NCBI GenBank assembly: GCA_000149265.1
Contig: CH003320.1
Coordinates: forward strand, 31,328 to 95,327
DNA: 64,000 nucleotides
Source: Ciona savignyi
Taxonomy: Eukaryota; Chordata; Ascidiacea; Phlebobranchia; Cionidae
Direction of reading: 5' to 3'
Shown here: piece by piece, positions 17,001 through 27,201 of the stretch
Numbering within the stretch: position 1 is the stretch's first letter
How the letters are laid out: each line of letters starts with the position of its first letter
Position numbers and translations under genes: made by a program
Notes under the pieces: generated by a model
What the model saw: only the letters and a program-made list of their open reading frames with translations
Told to the model about the DNA's origin: nothing
Databases searched by the model: none

Positions 17001-20000
17001 TTAAATACTTGATTCCATACACAATAATTGGCCGACGTAGAACATGTGAGAGAACAAATATATGGCAATGCTCCAATGCGGCACCAGGCTGGAAATGGAA
17101 TGGCATCGTTTGTTAATCTGGTTAGTTGTTATGGCTTTAATTAATTTTTACCATGCTAATAAGGTTTATTTAAAAGCAATATAAATAATAATATTTGAAG
17201 ACCGGTACACAAGTAAAGTGGATCTGAAACACTGATCGTCAAACAAAAGGTTTCACTTTACATAAACATGATATAGATTACCCAGTAATAAAGGACCTCG
17301 AAATTGAAACTAGGTATTTCAAAAACTCCCTTTATCCATATCTAGGGCAGGGATGGTTAAATCTGTGACCTTTTGTAGGCAATCTTCTACAGATTTTCTT
17401 ATTTCTTTAAAAGAATAAACATGTCTTTTGCAATCATTAGTCTTTGTTTAAATAATCAATAATACTTGCTAAACTGAGTGAAAAACATGCTGTCCACTGT
17501 TTAAATCAATAAAGTGGCTTATTAGCAAACACAACTAAAGTCTCTTCAAGAAAACAAAAATCATTTTAAAAACAAATAAATATTTTGGAGAAACATATCA
17601 AATAACCCTAATGAGTTTTGTATCTACAGGTTTCTAATTGCCAGGTACAGAAATAAACAGTAGAAAAATGCTAAACAACACACAATAATTACTTATCGGA
17701 TTCAGGGAAACAAAGATAACTATACGTATGACCTTATCAAAAGGTTGAACAATTTATAGAATAGACACAATGACAGGTCAATACACTAAGGAATTACTGC
17801 AAGACAAGATAAAGATATATTAACAAGTGTAAAAGAATGCAATGAAAATATAAAGTTTCTTTATAGTTCATGCAAACTGCCACAATAATAGAGTCAAATT
17901 AGTTCTTTCAAAATAAACAATGGAGTAAGAATAGCACAGCATCATGCTTTTCAAAAGTTCAACTGGGTTGCTAGTTGCTGCAAATAATAAGTGGCAATTT
18001 GGAATAAAACTGTTGCACAAAACTAAACTCGGCATGCACCAGAAAATCTAATTGCCACTTTGTAAAACATTTTCTCAAACGAAAAGCAATAGAGTTATAC
18101 AGAATTGTACAAGATTATTGAGTGCATACAACATACCTGTTGAGCAAGTGAATGTATGAAAGCCCAGTCTTGCAAACATTGTCGTTCAGTAAAAGTGAAG
18201 CCCAACAACTGGGCCTGGTATTGTTCCCATTCTCTCCATCTTCGAAAGAAACTATAAAAAATAAGATATTTAACTAAATATTGTTAAGGTACATATCTGC
18301 ATTGGTGGGTTAGAAGTGAAGTCTTTCATTATAACTAAAATACTGGTTTAATTTAAATTTCTGTGAGTTAACAACATGGAACTGTTACATGATGCAATAA
18401 AGGCCCAATACAATTTTGCACTTATGGCGAAATTACTATTAACCCACCCAATATTTCATTGATAATAATTTGATTTCAAATAAAGTGGATTGCTATGGTG
18501 TAACTTAAATTGGGATGATGGATTGAAACATAAATTATCAATAAAACTGTACTGGAAACTACAAATAAAATTTTGGTATAGTTATAATATATAAAAACAT
18601 AACATACATATGTATATATATATATATAAATATATGATGCACATAATGTTCAGTTTCTTTATATTCAAATGTTTAATAATTTGTATGTCCATAAATAGTT
18701 CAACATATTCAACATTAATGTGAAACCACAGAGCTATTTTCGTCACACAATCAATAAATACGTAATGAACAATACAACACTTATATCCATTCCTCCCTAA
18801 TTTAGGGAGAGGCATATCACGTTTATATAATGTCACCACAATATTTGTTGTTTGAGCTAATTGCTGTGGTTTTATGGCCTGCACAATAACTTGGTTTGAA
18901 TTAATGAAATTCAACGAACAAGGCAACAGTGCGACAATGATGGTACATTTGTTGCTGGTTTATGGAGAAATGCGATACCAAGAATCGGAACTGGTATTAT
19001 CCACGGTCACTCAATATGGGTGTAAAGTGCATTATGATTATAGTTGAATGATTATACTGATAATTGGTTTTATAATCCATCATGACAAACTGACAGGTGA
19101 CTAAAACAGGTCACATTGAACATTAATAAAAAAAGAATAATAGGAGTATTAAGCTACATGGATCCAGTTTAAAGGAACGCTACAATATTTATTAATGTTT
19201 GTCAGTATTAATTTCATTATGTTGCTTTATTCTTTCAAGTTTCAAGTTACAAAAAAATGACCCTAACATATAAGAAATGCATTATTCTTTTAGTTTAACT
19301 AACTATCTATTACCAACAAGTGCCTTAACTAAATCAATATAAATACATACAGATAAGTATATTAAGCAACACACAACAAGAATCTAATAATGTGATTGCA
19401 GACTAACCTTGTTGCACAGTCTTGTAAACTTTCAGACATAGCAGATCTTAAAACATTGTCGCGATCAAAAACCCCCCATGTGGCTTGTAGGACTGAGTCA
19501 AGTAAACAATCCCCGGCAGAACGATTCCACAATGCGTACAGTCGGCTGTTAGAGTCGCCAGTGTGCATCAGTGAAGGAGACCAGTTGATTGCACCTTCTT
19601 CCTCCAGTTCTGTTTAATTACAGGCAAAGATGGTTATTCGCACTGCATTTGTTTAAATCACACAGATAAGTTTGGATTTAACTAGCAATGAGCATCCAAG
19701 TACTTTAGGACAATAAACATCTGAATTTCAGCTATATAGCACAATTAAGTTAAGTGTGGTTCATTAAAACATGAAATTACAGTGCATATCCTTCTATCCC
19801 TCTTACACTGTCAGCAGATGTCTCCTATTCTCACAGGCAAAACCAGTTTATAGACACTGGTCAAACAGGGGAATTAGATTCAATAATCAAGTTTTAAATA
19901 CACACTCGAAACTATGGGAATTTTTAGGGCATACTGTGTTATGGTGATTCAGTCAGTACAATGCTGGTAGGTTCCAGTGTATGACTTTCCCCAAACACAG

Positions 20001-23000
20001 AAATACTAATACAGAGATGTATACATAAATATCCATTTATTCATTTTAAACTTCTAAAATTACTTCCGGAATACATTAAACAGTACTTTGTACATTGTAC
20101 AGTCAATGTGGAATATTTAACCGTCATTAGGGCTTATTCAAACTTACTGTTCAGTATATACATATAAATATGAAGAATGATGAATGTAGAATACCGCATG
20201 CTGGTAAATCAATACAGGTTAGGGTTAAGCATATTATCTGTCATGCCATACAAAAACAATAATATGACATAACATTGAAGTTACCAAGCATAGATTACAC
20301 TGATCTGATACCAAAGAGAGCAATTGGAAATGTGGAATTGCTTAAAACTTGTTAGAAGTATTGGGACCATACCAAAGCCTAATTTACTCAATAAACTTAA
20401 CCAAATATCTGTGGTAAGCGGTTTATACGGTACCTAAGTTTTTGGCCTAAAATGTATAAAATAAACATTCTACCTTTTTGTACATCCTGGTCCAGCAACT
20501 CATTAAAAAGTAGTTTTTGTATCGAAGGAGGTAAATCACATATTTCTGAAAGTAGAAGAGACATTAGGATATGGTGTGTTTCCCAGATGAACAGCAACCA
20601 GCGGTAACTGACATCTGGCAGTATGCCGGACACAGTGTATTATTATCAGGCACATGGACAAAAAAACAGTTCAAAAATATATAATAGATTAAAATGGTTT
20701 TCACAACACAAAAATTACATGTAATTACCGGCATACAAAACTTGGATTAGGGATGTATAGAGCAAAATTTAAAATCGATGTTTTAAAAATATTTAAAACT
20801 GAATCAAAACAATAGTTTAATTTATAATTTTAATATTTTTACGGATATCAAAAACAACACTGTATAGTAAACTGCCAACATGAATAGTGTTCCCATCATT
20901 TCTGCTAAATTTGTGAAAGACTATGTCTTTCCTGCATCCTGTATTTGCACCGTTCACAACAGATACTGTACCAGTTTTGTGAATGATATTATAAAAAACA
21001 ATTTTAGGTTAAATATGATTTTACATATATATTACTAATTGACACATTAAATTCATTTTTAAAGCTAGATAAAGTTAGATAATTTTTGGACAGAATACCG
21101 TGATTTAATGCCTAGTTAAAGCCTGTATTACAGAAGCAAATAAATAGATAGGTTATAAAGGATGCTTAATCACCTAATGGTAGTTGAAATGTGGTAAACT
21201 CTGAAAGAAATCGGCAATGAAAATCTCCTTTCCTGGTTCGGAGGCTCGCCATAATCTCACGACGAATTAAATCAGCAATTTGAGGACTTAGATGGGCTGG
21301 GTTTCGCTTAAACCCTCGTGGAGTAACCTAATAAAGAAACGTAAATTATCTCACGATTCTGATATATGTTTGAAACAAAGAGAAACTAGATCATCTTTTA
21401 TGTTTATACAGGTGGTTATTATTGATTAAAATATATCATTAATCTCTTACCTCGGGATTAAGCAGCAAAGCCAAAATATTATGGCGTTGAAATCGAATAG
21501 CCAGATGGACAAGCGTATGACCAACATCAAATGCAGATGGACGATTGAGCAATGTAATATCATCTACGGTTAGCGTGCGAGCTATATTTCCACCATTAGC
21601 TAAATATGCATCTACAGCTTCGGCATTGCCTTCAACTACACCTGCATATACACATTTCATTGAATTTAAATGTAATTTATACCGTAGACAAGTAATCTTC
21701 ACTACAGACATTATTTAAAGTCTTACATCTTCAGGCTATCAGATAAAATGATGCATCAAACCAAAAGCAACTTATATAATCCATGACAAGTTCAAACTAC
21801 TAAAGTGGTATTACTGATGGATGATTGTAATACATCATACACTTCAACATTTCAGTTATATATGTATATTCATTTCAAAGCAAAATGTATCTGTATTTTT
21901 TGAACTCAGTATTATACTTTTTTGGATAAATTTAAGATAAAGCTGATATGGTAGTATACATTTGATATACTACTACCATCATCTATAAAATAAAGTAACC
22001 CAAAGTAAGCAATTAATATATAGACACATTCATACCAATGCAGGCTTTCAGGAAGAGCAGATTTTGATTGCGAGTTCTGGTTGTCATGGAACGATTGTCA
22101 AGGATTTCCAAGCGAGGATGAAGGTAAATGGCTCGAAGAAGTGCTTCGTGACAAGTTACCACCAGAGGCAGTGCCGCGCTGCCCATTTCCAGCGATAGAA
22201 CGTGATGAACAAGCCTAAAATAAGGTGTAAGTAATTTTGAGGGTTCATGCATTGCACATTATAGTATTCAAAGAATTTAAGAAAAATTATTTTAGTTTTA
22301 AGGTACTTTAATTCAATTCACTTTATTTATTAAGTCTCAATACAAATACAAAAAGACAGGTAACACAGAACATACTAATAAAACAGTGGCTTATCATTGG
22401 AGCAGGCACCGAAAAAAATTTCAAGGGCTAACTCAGAATTTACAATTATAAATTTAATATTGTCAGAATGATGATAATAAAAAAAACATTAACAAAGTTT
22501 AAACTGCAGTATATGAATGATACACATTAAGAATATGCTATTATAACCTTATTCTTGTTAATACAATATATTTTATTAATAAAAGTGTTTGCCAACAGTA
22601 GTAAATTTTAATGCTTTTTTATTGGGCCTAACCAGTTGGCACTATAAAGGAATCACAAATGTTCCATATCATAACGTAGAGAAATGTGATAACAACATGA
22701 CACACACACCTGATTGTCTTGATTTTGCCGCCTTTGCCTACGACTTCTCGACTTCGCAGTCGCTTGCAGTTCCTCCCTTGGAGAATGGGAGTTGCTGCTG
22801 GATGAACTGGATGATCTAGATCTCACGTTTTCCAACAAGTGTTCACTAGCTATAGGTAGTTTCTCTGTTAAGTACTGCTCTTGGTCACCTTTCTCTGATG
22901 AAATTTCTACACGAGGTGAAGTGCCGGACACAGTAGCTGAGCTGGTTTGTGTTTCAAGTAAATATTTTGACGATGTGCAAGGTTCGGATTCTGGGGATAA

Positions 23001-23681
23001 TGATTGTACCGTACTGCGAATGGAAATGTGATCTAACTCATTGGGCATTCGTGAGTTTTGCAATTGAGTTTGGTGACACATCACACAGCACTTTGATGAG
23101 CGCCAGTTTATATATGTGCAAAGTGAACATGTCCATTTTTTGTTCTTTTCATTATTGTCCTCTGTAGGGGTCTGCAGGTTAGATGCAGTTGCCCCTTTTG
23201 CACTCGCACCATTTGGTGAGGCATTGTCCTTAGATGTCCTGCACTTTAAACAGCATTGATGCTTTGAAGAGTTGATATATGTACAAGCCCCACATGACCA
23301 AGGTTGATCAGTCAAATTTGTTGCAACTTTAATTTCGCCATCAGACCCATGTGATTTATCGTGCAAAAATTCTGGCCCTTGTGCTGAATCATTTGAATTG
23401 TCTTTGTCCACTAACAAATTCTTTGAAGAACTGGAAGTTGCTTTATGCTTTCCTGGCTTTCTTAAAGCGTCAGATGGGCTAATGATCAACTGATGCTCGT
23501 CATCTTTTGCATCCGAAAAGTCCGAAAAGCTTTCAATAAGAAGTCCTGCATCTTGACATGGAGGAGGAGGACGGATCACTTCAGCAGTCCGTGGATGATG
23601 ACACACAGAACATTTTAATGATGCAAAATAATTAGCATAAGTACACAAAGAACAAATCCATTTTTCTTCTATTTTGCTCAT
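14088..23681 (-). CDS. ZRANB1: TRABID / ZRANB1 ubiquitin thioesterase (OTU family)
   Basis: Eleven exons: 22708-23681, 22036-22214, 21451-21641, 21174-21327, 20474-20545, 19408-19609, 18137-18251, 16959-17088, 16162-16274, 14587-14700 and 14088-14291. They give 815 aa, against 708 in human. Three RanBP2/NZF zinc fingers lie near residues 8-31, 128-149 and 183-205 (pattern W-x-C-x2-C-T-Y). A long Ser-rich linker follows, then ankyrin-like repeats (LLNRPSAFDVGHTLVHLAIR) and the OTU domain. The catalytic Cys is about C558 in NRSAGDCLLDSVLQATWG; the catalytic His is about H698 in GYTRGHFTALV. In animals TRABID cleaves K29- and K33-linked ubiquitin chains and affects Wnt/APC signalling. The extra length is in the finger linkers. 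The exon 1 donor sits in a GT repeat, and phase requires the cut two bases after the most obvious site. Confidence 0.97.
15169..16055. mobile_element. piggyBac-like nonautonomous element in ZRANB1 intron
   Basis: An 879-bp element (15173-16051) with perfect 14-bp terminal inverted repeats, CCCTTTAGAAACGA and TCGTTTCTAAAGGG, flanked on both sides by TTAA. TTAA targets and CCCTTT-type ends are piggyBac hallmarks. There is no transposase frame, so it is a MITE-like derivative. It contains TGATGACGTCATCA and a further TGACGTCA near 15332, which are CRE/ATF-like. A second copy lies at 56001-57007, and a related element at 45637-46526. Confidence 0.85.
16636..16866 (-). repeat. Head-truncated SINE with local duplication, ZRANB1 intron
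   Basis: The copy lacks the tRNA-like head, stopping at the CCGCTGGGTTCA block. Its 3' end is duplicated: the GGATATTCAGGTTTAT plus CCCGTGAATGGGAAAACCA stretch occurs at about 16638 and again at about 16690. Confidence 0.8.
18605..18630. repeat. Short (TA)n tract in ZRANB1 intron
   Basis: Simple alternating TA run in the intron between the exons at 18137-18251 and 19408-19609. Confidence 0.8.
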
Positions 23682-24160
23682 ACTTTCCCTAACACAAACT
23701 CTGGTAGGTATTTAAAGTCAATATTACAATACATTCAAGTAAATGTAATTTATTATATATATTATTTAAGTAACCAGTAGGGCAATAGTCGTCAATGAAA
23801 CACACTTACACCACCAATAAAAGTAATAAATAACATGATAAGCTTACTGTTAGCATGGTAAAACCTAAAAGATACTAAAAATAGGATGACATACAAACAC
23901 TACGGTATAAAGTAGAAAAAAAGTCTACAAGACTATACATCTAAAAATAGTTTGCCTAGACTTAACTTTTATATCGGCTGGCCTGTATATCATTATTTCA
24001 ATTTTTGAACTATTTTACCCTTTGGCTAAAACTAATATACCAATAAAAGCACATAAAGATACGTCTTTACGTCAGTAACTGTTATGCAGTAGTATGAGTT
24101 CAGACCGCATATTCGTTTGTCCTTCACTCCCTTGTGACCAGCTGATTACTCTTGTTATTG

Positions 24161-24168
24161 TGACGTCA
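24161..24168. promoter_or_regulatory. CRE palindrome upstream of ZRANB1
   Basis: An exact TGACGTCA about 480 bp upstream of the ZRANB1 start codon, in single-copy-looking sequence of locally higher complexity. It is a candidate CREB/ATF site in the gene's promoter; its role is inferred. Confidence 0.4.
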
Positions 24169-24273
24169 TAAACCTACACGCCTCATTGAATCTGAATATT
24201 TTAATGCCATCAGTCGACGTGCGGTTTTTCCTAAATTAGAGTTTAGATTTTAGAAAGATGAATTTTGGATTTA

Positions 24274-24413
24274 ATCCGACCGATTAGCTTGGTGTGTATT
24301 AGTGCATTGCCTTTCAGCCGAAGGGTTGCAGATTTGAAACTGGTCGCTAGCTAGTCCGTTGTGCCGTATGTTAACGCCCCTTACGTTTTCCCATTTACGG
24401 GTATAAACATGAA
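24274..24413 (+). repeat. Internally deleted SINE copy
   Basis: The tRNA-like head (CCGACCGATTAGCTTGG, then GGTTGCAGATTTGAAACTGG) is joined almost directly to the 3' block (GTTTTCCCATTTACGGGTAT), so the middle of the body is missing. Confidence 0.65.
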
Positions 24414-24616
24414 TAAATATTTTGTTCAGTTGTCGTAATCTGTTAAAAAAGACAGAAAAGATGGGGGGACTTTAAGGCTTAAAGGTATTGGTAAATTCGT
24501 TTAAATTTAGTTAAATCGAAATAAGAATATAGGTAAAAAGGCCATTTCTTTGAATTTGCGACAATGAAACTTTTAAACTAAAAATGTTGTGATTTTTGGC
24601 AAGATTAAAAATAGTT

Positions 24617-24687
24617 TCCTACACCGGGAATCGAACCCGGGCCGCCTGGGTGAAAGCCAGGAATCCTAACCACTAGACCATGTAGGA
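24617..24687 (-). tRNA. tRNA-Glu (anticodon TTC)
   Basis: Read on the minus strand it folds as a full cloverleaf. The acceptor stem is TCCTACA/TGTAGGA (7 bp), box A is within TGGTCTAGTGGTTAGGAT, the anticodon arm is CCTGG-CTTTCAC-CCAGG with anticodon TTC, and the T arm has GGTTCGATTCC. It is intronless and closely resembles metazoan tRNA-Glu. A short T-run follows within about 100 bases. Confidence 0.95.
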
Positions 24688-25013
24688 CACGTGGGTTAAT
24701 ATTCGAAATTTGATATAGTATGTTAAGCTTAACTAATCAAAGAGGAAAGTCAATCTTGTAAGTTTTTGTTCTGTCTTTTAATATTTTTTTTTCATTTTTT
24801 AAAATAAGCAAGTATATTTGAATGGTGAAATAATAAATTTGCTTGTTAAAAATTAAAGGGTTTGGAAAAAATACTAATATACACTTGATGGAGCACGAGC
24901 ATATGTCGGAAATGGCACATGCTTTACTTTTCTTTTCGTAATTGGTTTACTAGAAGGCTCACCGCTGTTCTTGTTTGTAAGATTACGTCGGCCTTTTAAC
25001 GAATACAATTGTC
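24688..25013. other. Spacer, tRNA-Glu / RPS20 promoter region
   Basis: The first part is AT-rich. The last 120 bp before the RPS20 start include a pyrimidine tract (CTTTACTTTTCTTTTCG near 24925) that could be a TOP-type start region. This is inferred; nothing else is visible. Confidence 0.35.
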
Positions 25014-25539
25014 ATGAGTGCATATAAAGATGCAGGAAAAGTCCCACAGGGCGAACAAGAGGTGCAGATCCATAAAATCAGGATCACTTTGACCTCCCGA
25101 AACGTCCAGAGCTTGGAAAAGGTTGGCTATAGAATAGGCTGCTCGCTATCTTTATGATTATAAATAAAACTATGTTTTTTTTTATATTTTTATTAGTTTT
25201 AATTTTTATGTTTAAATTCAAAACATTTGTTTAATATATAAATATCTCATTGGATCTTTTTTTAAAGTTATCTCATTAAAGGTTTGCAGCGACCTGATCA
25301 AAGGAGCTAAAGATAAACAGCTTCGTGTGAAGGGCCCAGTTCGCATGCCTACCAAGGTTCTTCGAATTACTTGCCGTAAAACACCTTGTGGTGAAGGTTC
25401 GAAGACCTGGGATCGTTATCAAATGAGGATTCACAAGCGGTTGATTGACCTTCACAGTCCATCTGCCGTTGTGAAGCAGATCACCTCAATTAGCATCGAG
25501 CCTGGTGTTGAAGTTGAGGTCACCATTGCTGACGAGTAG
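25014..25539 (+). CDS. RPS20: 40S ribosomal protein S20 (uS10)
   Basis: Two exons, 25014-25121 and 25282-25539, give 121 aa, the usual size for eukaryotic S20. The sequence reads [13 protein letters not shown], then [20 protein letters not shown], then [20 protein letters not shown], and ends [15 protein letters not shown]. It is a component of the small ribosomal subunit head. The start fits the family's short N-terminal extension. An AATAAA follows within 25 bases of the stop, giving a very short 3' UTR as is normal for ribosomal protein genes. Confidence 0.97.
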
Positions 25540-25558
25540 AGTACATCATTCCTCGGTC

Positions 25559-25564
25559 AATAAA
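25559..25564 (+). terminator. RPS20 poly(A) signal
   Basis: AATAAA lies 20 bases after the RPS20 stop codon. Confidence 0.8.
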
Positions 25565-25836
25565 AGCACCGGTCCATATATATATGTTGTCTTTATTTTG
25601 TAAGTTCTGATAGGCATAAAAGGAGCAGCCACACAGTCCTCCAAGAATATAATATGTTAATGCAAATGGTTTAAAGGAGAATTTGATCAACCATGCAGTC
25701 TATATACCGGTGCTTAAAATGAATGCTTTATTGCAAAAATGGATGGATGTACAATTTCTAGCAATGCAGGTTTAAAAAATAATTATATATTTAATAAGGG
25801 GCCACTTTGACACAAAACATATCCATGTCAACCAAT

Positions 25837-25959
25837 CCCTCTATTTTGTACAGGTCCGCTAGTTTAGTTTTAAACATGGGGTTGGAGTTAGGGTTTAGTT
25901 CTGGGGTTGAGATTAGTGTTTAGGGCACTGGACCGAGTGGACCTGTACAAAATAAAGGG
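25837..25959. mobile_element. Small MITE between RPS20 and the RNF180-like gene
   Basis: A 123-bp element with about 21-bp terminal inverted repeats (CCCTCTATTTTGTACAGGTCC and GGACCTGTACAAAATAAAGGG, one mismatch). It is flanked on both sides by ACCAAT, a likely 6-bp target duplication. The core (TTAGTTCTGGGGTTGAGATT) recurs inverted in the element at about 26534-26701. It lies 7 bp beyond the stop of the RNF180-like gene, inside its 3' UTR. Confidence 0.75.
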
Positions 25960-25966
25960 ACCAATG

Positions 25967-27011
25967 TCAACTTGTAATTTCAAAGTTAAATAGGTTTGCT
26001 TCAATTTCTGGTGATATGGTCTCGGATTGGTTTACATCATTTATAACGGTTAGAGTTTCCAGTTGTGTAGATCGTTTGGATTCCGCTATTTTTGGTTTAA
26101 ACCCAACATCAACTTTAGATTTTTGTAACCAAACTGGTGGTACTACAAAACTTTCACAAGAACACTTTTGCTGCTGTACAAAATTGAATGAGCCAATTCT
26201 TCCATTACAACTTGAACAATTCAATTTTCCCATCTTCCAGTTACCCTTTTGCAACATTTGTTAAGTTGTTCGACCTTATAGCATGCTGATTTATTTGGTA
26301 ACCTTTCGATTAAAGTTGCAAGTTCAATACTAGTCACTGGCTAGACTGTTGTGTCTTTGACAAGACATCTAGTAAACATTGCCCAAACCCATTGGATTAC
26401 TAGGTTGTACCAAAATTGGAATGAATGACAATAAGGCACGAAGTAATCTTGACTGTTACTCGAGTGATAGCTCCACTTCCGTTTTCCCATTCACAGACAT
26501 ACACATGAATATCCTATCTTAAATAGGAATACATAAAGGGCAACACTAAAAGGAGGAAAACTACACACTAAAATTATGGAAACTAATTTAAACACTAATC
26601 TCAACCCCAGAACTAACCCTAACTTTAACATCATGTTTAAAACTGATTCTAATGTCATTATCTTCATTTTAGTGTGCAGTTGCCCTTATTTTAGTTTTCC
26701 CCATACATAAATAAACAATTAATTGTAACATAAACCTCGTCTATCGCTGAATGTATCCAGTCAGGTGCTATATCATAGTTAACAAACCACACTTGACTGT
26801 TGTTGTCTGTGCATGCATTTTCCTCTTGCAGATCGTCTAAAAAAGGTTGTCCGTTATTTTGTAAATACGATTATGTCGTATCAATTCACTTTTACGTTAG
26901 GTGTTTCATATAACGCTCATACCATTTACCTTGTAAACTACCTCCGTGTGCATTGATAATACAGGTATACTCCATGAGGAAACCACGACATTTTCTGCAC
27001 TTAATTTTCAT
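25967..27011 (-). CDS. RNF180-like zinc-binding N-terminal-domain protein without RING
   Basis: Exons 26930-27011, 26736-26836 and 25967-26245 are in phase and give 153 aa. The protein opens MKIKCRKCRGFLMEY (CxxC), continues VWFVNYDIAPDWIHSAIDE, then GNWKMGKLNCSSCNGRIGSF and NFVQQQKCSCESF (CxxC and CxC), then LQKSKVD. This order of Cys pairs and the GKLNC...G.FNFV...KCSC motif match the N-terminal region of RNF180. DUSP12's C-terminal zinc domain is a more distant match. Neither the RING and transmembrane parts of RNF180 nor the DUSP12 phosphatase domain is present; the tail is short and acidic. An earlier in-frame ATG at 27152 exists but adds unrelated sequence. Function unknown; zinc binding is inferred. 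Confidence 0.75.
26290..26518 (+). repeat. Old SINE copy in RNF180-like intron 2
   Basis: Degenerate plus-orientation copy. The CCTTTCGATTAAAGTTGCA head block, the GACAAGACATCTAGTAAACA block and the terminal TTTTCCCATTCACAGACATA plus ATATCCTATCTTA are recognisable. Confidence 0.6.
26534..26701. mobile_element. Second MITE, sharing its core with the 25837 element
   Basis: Imperfect inverted ends: AGGGCAACACTAAAAGGAGG / AAAACTACACACTAAAAT on the left and ATTTTAGTGTGCAGTTGCCC / TTATTTTAGTTTTCCCC on the right. The central stretch at about 26586-26645 is the inverse of 25868-25925. Boundaries are approximate. It lies in an intron of the RNF180-like gene. Confidence 0.6.
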
Positions 27012-27201
27012 ACTTTCAGGTGAATCGTAATTCCAATGTAAATAACCAGCAGCAAACTCTTGTGTGTTATTCACTTTTAAAAGAAGAAAAAAAGGACGAA
27101 TAAAAAAAGGCTGCGTAAAATTAATCATGCGTGAAAAGTTATGAAGTCTCATTCAAAGTTAATTTCTTAAATCACGAAGTTTATCCGAATATTCTGAAAA
27201 A
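27012..27201. promoter_or_regulatory. Compact divergent promoter region, RNF180-like / GLB1L
   Basis: Only 190 bp separate the two divergent start codons, so this segment probably acts as a shared bidirectional promoter. No TATA box is evident on either strand. Confidence 0.45.

Larger units (their letters stand above)
23682..24616. other. ZRANB1 upstream region
   Basis: Upstream of the ZRANB1 start. A splice-acceptor-like TGTGTTAG lies just before the ATG (about 23692), suggesting a 5' UTR intron or trans-splice acceptor. A full CRE palindrome at 24161-24168 and a degenerate SINE at 24274-24413 are listed separately. No other gene is seen. Confidence 0.4.

Noticed and set aside
22589-23167. 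Plus-strand ORFs of 72-79 codons
   Set aside because: Antisense shadows of the large ZRANB1 exon 1.
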